From contig JAUJYZ010001010.1 of assembly GCA_033675265.1 (NCBI GenBank), positions 1-64,000 on the forward strand: DNA of 64,000 nt. Reading direction: 5' to 3'. Under the pieces are notes generated by a model. The model was not told the DNA's origin and ran no database searches. It saw only the letters and a program-made list of their open reading frames with translations. The DNA comes from Actinostola sp. cb2023. Taxonomy: Eukaryota > Cnidaria > Anthozoa > Actiniaria > Actinostolidae. The position numbers were made by a program, and so were the translations under genes. Shown piece by piece: positions 58,347-64,000 of this stretch. Every line of letters begins with the position of its first letter. The first letter of the stretch is position 1.

Positions 58347-58458
58347 AGCTACTAATTAGCATATATTATATGCATCCCCTGGATTTGGACACCTTTTTGG
58401 ATCTAGCTATTTCAGTCCTTGCAATGTCGAAGTAGTTGATAGGGTGTTAAATAAAGTT
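58347..58458 (+). repeat. Single copy of the 118-bp AATAAA-ending unit
   Basis: Contains CTACTAATTAGCATATATTA, TGGATTTGGACACCTTTTTG and ends GGGTGTTAAATAAAG. The same unit forms the array at 59544-59860. Confidence 0.8.
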
Positions 58459-58551
58459 AGAATATAGTCATACTCACTCGACCAATCAGCGCCCAGCATT
58501 TGTGTGCTCTATATCTCATAAAGTAACAAATAGGGCTTTAACAATGGACTC

Positions 58552-58644
58552 ATTAGTATTCTCTATATAGAGAATACTAATAAAGCTCTTTGTTTTCTTT
58601 TGTTACAAAGCCTTATTAGTATTCTCTATATAGGGAATACTAAT
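58552..58644. repeat. Paired palindromes
   Basis: Two palindromes of about 30 bases built on AGTATTCTCTATATAGAGAA; the second has one mismatch (TATAGGGAA). Confidence 0.75.
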
Positions 58645-58661
58645 GACTAACTTAGAGAATA

Positions 58662-58784
58662 CTAGAGTGCAAATATTATATCCATGAAATAGTTAACTAA
58701 CTAAATAGTACTAATAAATAGCACCAAATGCTTTATCATTGTTGTCGTTGGCTCTTATTTCACGGATATAATATTTGCACTCTA
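58662..58784. repeat. Foldback MITE
   Basis: Arms AGAGTGCAAATATTATATCC and GGATATAATATTTGCACTCT; about 120 bases. Confidence 0.85.
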
Positions 58785-59392
58785 ATATATAACGTGTACT
58801 AAACTATATACAAAACATATTCTAATGCAATTTTAGTTTAATCTCGACAGTTATTAGATTTATACATGAATACTGATACATGAGAAATACAGATCATAAC
58901 CCGGGCTATGCTAAACACTAAAGAAACGTAGCGAGTCACTTACTGTTCAAAATGAAATCACAAACGAGTTTCTCGGCCATGTTCTACAAGAAGTGTAGAT
59001 GTACGGATATTCATCAGTCATCCAAGTTCTCCGTATGATTATTGCGATATAGTTAGCCCAATCTTTCAATATATTAAATGTCCACATCGTTCTTGAGTTT
59101 TCTTTGGTGTCCATTATTTCACTCATTTTTCAATTTCGTCCGTTCTAACTGGTTTGAAGAAACTTTGAGATTTCTGCTCTTCATTTCCACAACAAATACC
59201 GGTGATTTCTAGCGTTGCAAGCTTCGTATTTAAAAGCCTCAAGCTAGCCATCGGATATTCATCTTCACTCCACTGAAGTCACACACAACTGACTACAGCA
59301 AGCGTATTTGCATTTGAAATCAGTATTCCTTTGGGAAAGCAACTGACATGCAGCCAAAGAATACTCTCGTGAGTATGACTATATTCTAAAAC

Positions 59393-59536
59393 GGTTAGAG
59401 AATAAACACTCGTGCTTTATGGAATTTAGAGCGCCTCGCATTGATAGAAGGGCCACTCGGCGCTACGCGCCTCGTGGCCTTCTATCTGCTGCTCGGAGCT
59501 CTAAATCCCATAAAGCACTCGCGTTATTCTCTAACC
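59393..59536. repeat. Foldback MITE
   Basis: Ends GGTTAGAGAATAA and TTATTCTCTAACC; inner arms CGTGCTTTATGGAATTTAGAGC against GCTCTAAATCCCATAAAGCAC; GGCCACTCGGCGC / GCGCCTCGTGGCC at the tip. Confidence 0.85.
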
Positions 59537-59543
59537 CTTACCT

Positions 59544-59860
59544 AGTGTATGCTACTAATTAGCATATATTATATGCATCCCCTGGATTTGGACACCTTTT
59601 TGGATCTAGTTATTTCAGCCCTTGCAATGTCGAAGTAGTTCATAGGGTGTTAAATAAAGCTAGTGTATGCTACTAATTAGCATATATTATGTACATCCCC
59701 TGGATTTGGACACCTTTTTGGATCAAGCTATTTCAGCCCTTGCAATGTCGAAGTAGTTTATAGGGTGTTAAATAAAGCTAGTGTATGCTACTAATTAGCA
59801 TATATTATATGCATCCCCTGGATTTGGACACCTTTTTGGATCAAGCTATTTCAGCAATAT
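59544..59860 (+). repeat. 118-bp tandem array, three copies
   Basis: Copies start at about 59544, 59662 and 59780; the third is truncated. Each full unit ends GTGTTAAATAAAGCTAGT. It directly follows the MITE at 59393-59536. Confidence 0.9.
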
Positions 59861-60567
59861 CGAACTCATAGTGTATATTTCACTTATAGTGTATCTTTCA
59901 TAGTTTCACTATTGAATGAGTTGTAATTCAGTGTTCTACGAGGAGGAAATGACAAGAAATGATTTTTTCTTGTCATGTTTCGTGGAATAATGTTTCAGAC
60001 TATAAAAATAGTCGGGGAAGAAGTATTGAGGTTTTTAACCTTTTTCATATTATTACACAACTGCAATGTATCTATCTACTCTGTGTGTTTAAGGTAAAGC
60101 AACATGACACCGTTTTCTTAGTTGTATTAGAATACTTACACCGTATATAAAAATCGGTGAAGGAAAGTTATTGAAGTCTAGAAATAAGTTATAAACCTCT
60201 CAGTTTTGTAGCATTGCCTGGCAACACGGCATATTTCTGACCTTAAAATTTCTTTCTTAAAATCTGTCGAATCAAAAGTGCCATTTTGTCCCCCAAATTA
60301 TTAGTTTCATCTTAACATCAGGATTTTCGTTACACCATACCTGTACCTATAGCCTATATAACCTAGTTTTGTCATTATTCCACTCAGTTTGATCTTATAT
60401 ATATCCCTCTACTAACCCGCCCTTTGTCAAAGATAGTTGATCAGAACTCTTTTGCAAATGGCAAGTTCACAAGCATCGCTATATTTTTCTTGTAATAACT
60501 TTTTTTTTCGTTTCCCCCCTTTTTCCGACCTTCACTTGAGTGTTGTCCACTTAATGTTGGTCTTGTA
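59861..60567. other. Gene-free stretch
   Basis: No exon or element recognised. Confidence 0.4.
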
Positions 60568-60731
60568 CATGTTAACAAGATCATGAATTATGTGCGAAAG
60601 AAGCCACAAGTACATCAGTGGCCAGTAAACCAATGAACATCAGTACCATGTTAACAAGATCATGAATTATGTGCGAAAGAACCAAGCCACAAGCACATCA
60701 GTGGCCAGTAAACCAATGAACATCAGTGCCA
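60568..60731. repeat. 79-bp tandem duplication over the last exon of H
   Basis: Two direct copies starting CATGTTAACAAGATCATGAA (60568 and 60647). The right copy contains the end of the H transmembrane exon and its stop; the left copy is a downstream duplicate with a few changes. Confidence 0.85.
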
Positions 60732-62380
60732 AGCTTTCCTTCTGCTGCGACTGTCCGTCTAAAGGAACATTCATAGAACATTATCAGTTATTGAGGTTGC
60801 AATTTCTACTGCTATCGAAAGTTTGTATGCATGCATCATGTACTCTGATTGCAGGTGCGTTTAAAGCCGGGAAGTAACTTTTTGCTATCGTGTGTTGATA
60901 GAAGATATTTGAGTAGGGAAGGAATGTATAAAACCACAACGGAGAAAATCCTGAGACTGAGACTGAGACGACAAGAAGAGTTCATATTTATCGCATGAAA
61001 GGAACTGAATCAATTTACTCTCGACTAATGTAAACCTCAATGAACCGCCTTTGTACGCCATCGTTTTCAAAGATAAAGAAATGAGCGGCCATCTTGAAAA
61101 TTATTGTACATGTATACAACTCAACTTACTATTGTTCAAAGCTCCAGGCCAATAGTCTGCGTAAAACCAGTGAGTGAGCTTGCAAATCCCGTTAGATGAC
61201 GGGCCCTTGGGATAAGCAATGCAGTTCTCCTTCTTTCCATCAGAATAGAAGACTGACGATGTACATTTGTTGTTGAAAAAACTGTGGCAGGTTTTACGGC
61301 AGATGAATCCAGCGAACTTGTCTTCGATGCAGGGTGGGAAGATATCACTGCAAAACCACTTTGTTGACAGAGCATCACACCCAGTAAGGTTGCGTTTTGG
61401 ACCAAATGCGTGTTTAACTCAGACAATATAGAGGTCGAAGATTCTTTTGATTCTTTTCAGGTAATATTGTGAACTTGTAACCCAAGTTTTGACATTCCGG
61501 TACAACAAGGGGGAAGCATTTTAGAGGCTCCAAATCACCTGTGACGATAAAAAAGATGTTTTAGTCAAATCGGGTGAAACGGTAAACGAAGGAAAGAAAG
61601 CGAAGAAAAATATCCGCCCACCAAATATGGAACTTGGGTTCAAGAATGGAAAACACCATTTTCTACAACCCGAGTATTTTGATCAATATACCGACGCAAA
61701 ATGATTTCATCACTTAATGGAAACCATATTTTATACTGAACTGTCACCTATCGAATACACAATCTTACTTTTTGAAACACTTGTCTTGAAATTCGGTGGT
61801 TCAAAGCAGCGTTTTCTGTAGTCCATTGTGGTAGGGTCATCTTTCTCTGGAAGAAGATCGCAATTCCACTTTGATGCCCAGTAGTATCCTTCCGATATAT
61901 TGCGAAGCTCATCTCCACATCTTGAAATAATGTCAAGACAAACTCTTTGACAAGGCAAATATGGACCCCGAACACTTGAAACGCAGCGAGGGAACATGGA
62001 AGAGCACATCAGTAACATGATATTTTTCCATCAGTCGCCTGTAAAATTCACCGCGCGGAAACTTTCACCATAAATGAATTCATCAACGGGAATAAAGTCA
62101 GCCGTGGTCTTGTACCCGCATATTTCTGCCAGACCAGACGACTTGTTAAAGGTTCTGCACGCTGTAGATTCTTCTTGATTGGGAAGGCCACGAACAAACG
62201 GGATCTCATGGTAAAGAACCATCAAACTGACGCCCAACCAAAGGAACGCCAAGGATTGTGTCGAGTACCTGAACATCCAAAGAAACTTCAATCAAAATGA
62301 AGGAACTACGTTTACACAACAATGTGAAAAGCAACGCTAAAGTGATAAAACATTGGATCGTAGACTTACATTGTTACCAT
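60667..62380 (-). pseudogene. Divergent two-FZ membrane protein, broken (gene H)
   Basis: Predicted exons 62380-62370 (start ATG and MVTM, donor GTAAGT), 62268-61769 (signal peptide and FZ1), 61538-61130 (FZ2) and 60758-60667 (TM, LALMFIGLLATDVLVAWFF, tail only RT). All junctions are phase 1, as in genes B to E, except the extra first intron, which is phase 2. FZ1 keeps CGY, CSSMFPRC, LPCQRVC and CFEPPNF but lacks the third cysteine, is about ten residues short there and has an in-frame TGA at 62031-62033. FZ2 keeps VPECQNLGY, IFPPC, ICRKTCHSFF and LTHWFY, but has one extra base near 61435-61445 and a second TGA nearby. It is an old, divergent paralogue that appears inactive. A missed intron or poor sequence could explain part of the damage. 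Confidence 0.7.
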
Positions 62381-62452
62381 TGCGACCAGAGAAGCCAACG
62401 TCTTTAGTGGCACATGCAACGATCAACTGATCAAATGGAAACGTGGATCGTC

Positions 62453-62462
62453 AATATATATG
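62453..62462 (-). promoter_or_regulatory. TATA-like site upstream of gene H
   Basis: CATATATATTGA on the minus strand about 75 bases before the H start codon, a good distance for a TATA box with a short leader. Confidence 0.35.
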
Positions 62463-62738
62463 GTGCTCCATCTGTTGTAAGCATATTATGTGCGTTTCAG
62501 GCTGCAAGATGAATGAACTGCGGTGGCACGTGACCACAATAATAATAATAAATAATAATTAATAATAATAATAAGCAGCAATGAACAGCACAAAGCCGGC
62601 AGTACTGACAGCTTTCTTACAAACTGTTAAAGATCAAACGTTGTTTGAACACAGCCACCTTGTGTATACAAACTGGTATACCGCCCTGATCAACAGTGCT
62701 CTCAAGTCTACATTATATTGGATCGAGAAACAGCCCGA

Positions 62739-62974
62739 CGATTGCAAGAGTGCGTGAACGACCATAGCTTTAGGGATAAAAAGTCAGCCATCCTCAATCA
62801 CTGTAATATATAAACAACGGACACCCGGTTGTCACCAAAGAACATTTTTCTATTTTAGCAGATAATTACCAACACTACAAGAAAAGGAAAATTTCCGAAG
62901 CTCCATTCATCAAAGAACACAATCCTGACCTTGATGAACAAGGACAATTTGCACCACCATGTTTATTTAACTAA
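62739..62974 (+). pseudogene. Retroelement remnant with GIY-YIG-like C-terminus
   Basis: One frame gives RLQECVNDHSFRDKKSAILNHC; after a one-base shift another gives NGHPVVTKEHFSI, HYKKRKISEAPFIKEHNPDL and ends PPCLFN. The order RLxEH...KSAIxNHC...GH...KRKxxEAxFIK...PxLN is what I know from the GIY-YIG endonuclease tail of Penelope-like and related retroelements. A stop and a frameshift show that it is dead. A 58-residue frame just upstream (62581-62754) is not recognised. Confidence 0.5.
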
Positions 62975-63007
62975 CTTTTTTGTGTGTATTCACTAGTTCA
63001 TTTATAG

Positions 63008-63278
63008 CTAATTGCATAATCGTTGTCGGGTTGAAAATCATAAATCATAGAAGCTGAGACCGCAAGGATGGATGGGAAATCAGTTCATGAGCTACATTAC
63101 ATACAGATATATTCAATGTTCTCGTTGTTTTGAAGGTAAGACTAAGATCTAAGATCCTACAAGTCTGGATAAAAAGGTCGATGATTTGACAGTGTTATTT
63201 GAGAGTTTTAATTTCCCAGAATTCCTTTTGGTCATCAGCTTTCATGATTTTCAACCCGACAACGATTATGCAATTAGA
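63008..63278. repeat. MITE with TAATTGCATAATCG ends
   Basis: TAATTGCATAATCGTTGTCG at left and CGACAACGATTATGCAATTA at right, continuing through GGGTTGAAAATCAT and its inverse; about 36-40 base inverted ends. Confidence 0.85.
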
Positions 63279-63591
63279 TATATATATATATTAACCTTTA
63301 CATGTACATTACGGTCACTTGTGCTGGCAGTCGATGGCGACAGATAGTCGCTGAAATATTCAAATCTAACAACAAAATGTATTCACTTCTCGTTTTCGCT
63401 TTCAACAGAGTAGAGGATTGCAATTAATTTTGGTTTAGTAAAGGTAGTCGTATTGTTACGGTTTTCTTCGATGTGGTCTATCTTCCACGAAGCCATTTGT
63501 GTGCAGCTAACACCTGCCACATGATTAAGACTTAAAGATGAAACTCTCTATAATGACTACACATGTTATATTTAGTTCTCCAGGGCAGCTG

Positions 63592-63702
<111 letters not shown>

Positions 63703-63892
63703 GTAACGATTTAGATGTACATAATGTTATAAATATAAAGGAAATTATTTATAACATTTATAACATTTATAACATTTATAACATTTATAACAAATATTTA
63801 TAAATTATTATTATTATCATTAGTTAATTGTTATTGAACAATCCAAGCGATCATTTTAAATTTTGTAAATAAGGATTTTTATCTATTTTTCT

Positions 63893-63944
63893 ATCTCTCA
63901 TTTGTAATTTGTTTTGAAGAATAAAGTTATTATTATTATTATTA

Positions 63945-63976
<32 letters not shown>

Positions 63977-64000
63977 TATTATTTTTATTATTATTATTAT
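63893..64000. repeat. Retroelement-like tail and (ATT)n run at window edge
   Basis: CTCATTTGTAATTTGTTTTG and AATAAAGTT precede an impure ATT run that continues past the window end; same join as at 14899-14945. Confidence 0.8.

Noticed and set aside
58058..58435. 125-residue plus-strand open frame as a small gene
   Set aside because: Its end is made from the 118-base AATAAA-ending repeat, and part of its middle resembles dispersed sequence near 28190-28230 and 22600; no domain seen.

Overview
The window looks like nuclear DNA from an invertebrate animal, most likely a cnidarian and probably an anthozoan such as a coral. This is inferred from AT-rich sequence, intron-bearing genes with GT..AG borders, very many short foldback transposons, (ATT)n runs, and cysteine-rich Frizzled-type (FZ) receptor modules. 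There is no ribosomal RNA, CRISPR or bacterial operon structure. Species is not determined; the taxonomic call is an inference from style, not from a search.

The coding content is a cluster of single-pass (type I) membrane proteins. Five gene copies share one plan: signal peptide plus a first 10-cysteine FZ domain in exon 1, a second 10-cysteine FZ domain in exon 2, and a transmembrane segment with a short tail in exon 3, with every intron in phase 1. They are A (9744-11744, +, pseudogene), B (18241-21747, -, intact), C (23502-29802, -, intact), D (30397-34721, +, intact except for one TGA in exon 2) and E (40200-43839, +, intact). A sixth, divergent member H (60667-62380, -) has a tiny extra first exon and is broken by two TGA codons and a frameshift. 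Between E and H lie two mucin-like membrane genes, F (46258-48470, -) and G (52324-55994, -), which have Ser/Thr-rich ectodomains instead of FZ domains but the same phase-1 junction to a final transmembrane exon. None has the seven-pass core of a true Frizzled receptor. FZ domains in general bind Wnt lipid or other ligands, so these could be Wnt-binding co-receptors, decoys or recognition receptors; the ligand is unknown.

Layout: 1-9740 has no recognisable gene, only repeats. 9.7-22 kb holds pseudogene A and its inverted intact relative B, separated by nested transposons and a TM6-TM7 fragment of a GPCR gene. 23.5-35 kb holds C and D, head to head with under 600 bp between start codons; a 2.95-kb minisatellite fills C intron 1 and pentamer/decamer satellites fill D intron 1. 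39-44.4 kb is a second copy of the D segment (gene E), with its own satellite and nested transposons. 46-56 kb holds the mucin genes F and G. 56-64 kb holds foldback elements, gene H, and a decayed retroelement with a GIY-YIG-like tail.

The most interesting signals are the clustered two-FZ receptor family with its mucin neighbours, the single Trp-to-TGA change that would turn D into a secreted two-FZ protein, the patch of amino-acid replacements between D and E on the expected ligand-facing part of FZ2, the exchange of pentamer satellites at the same intron site, and several transposon insertions for which the empty site is also present in the window.
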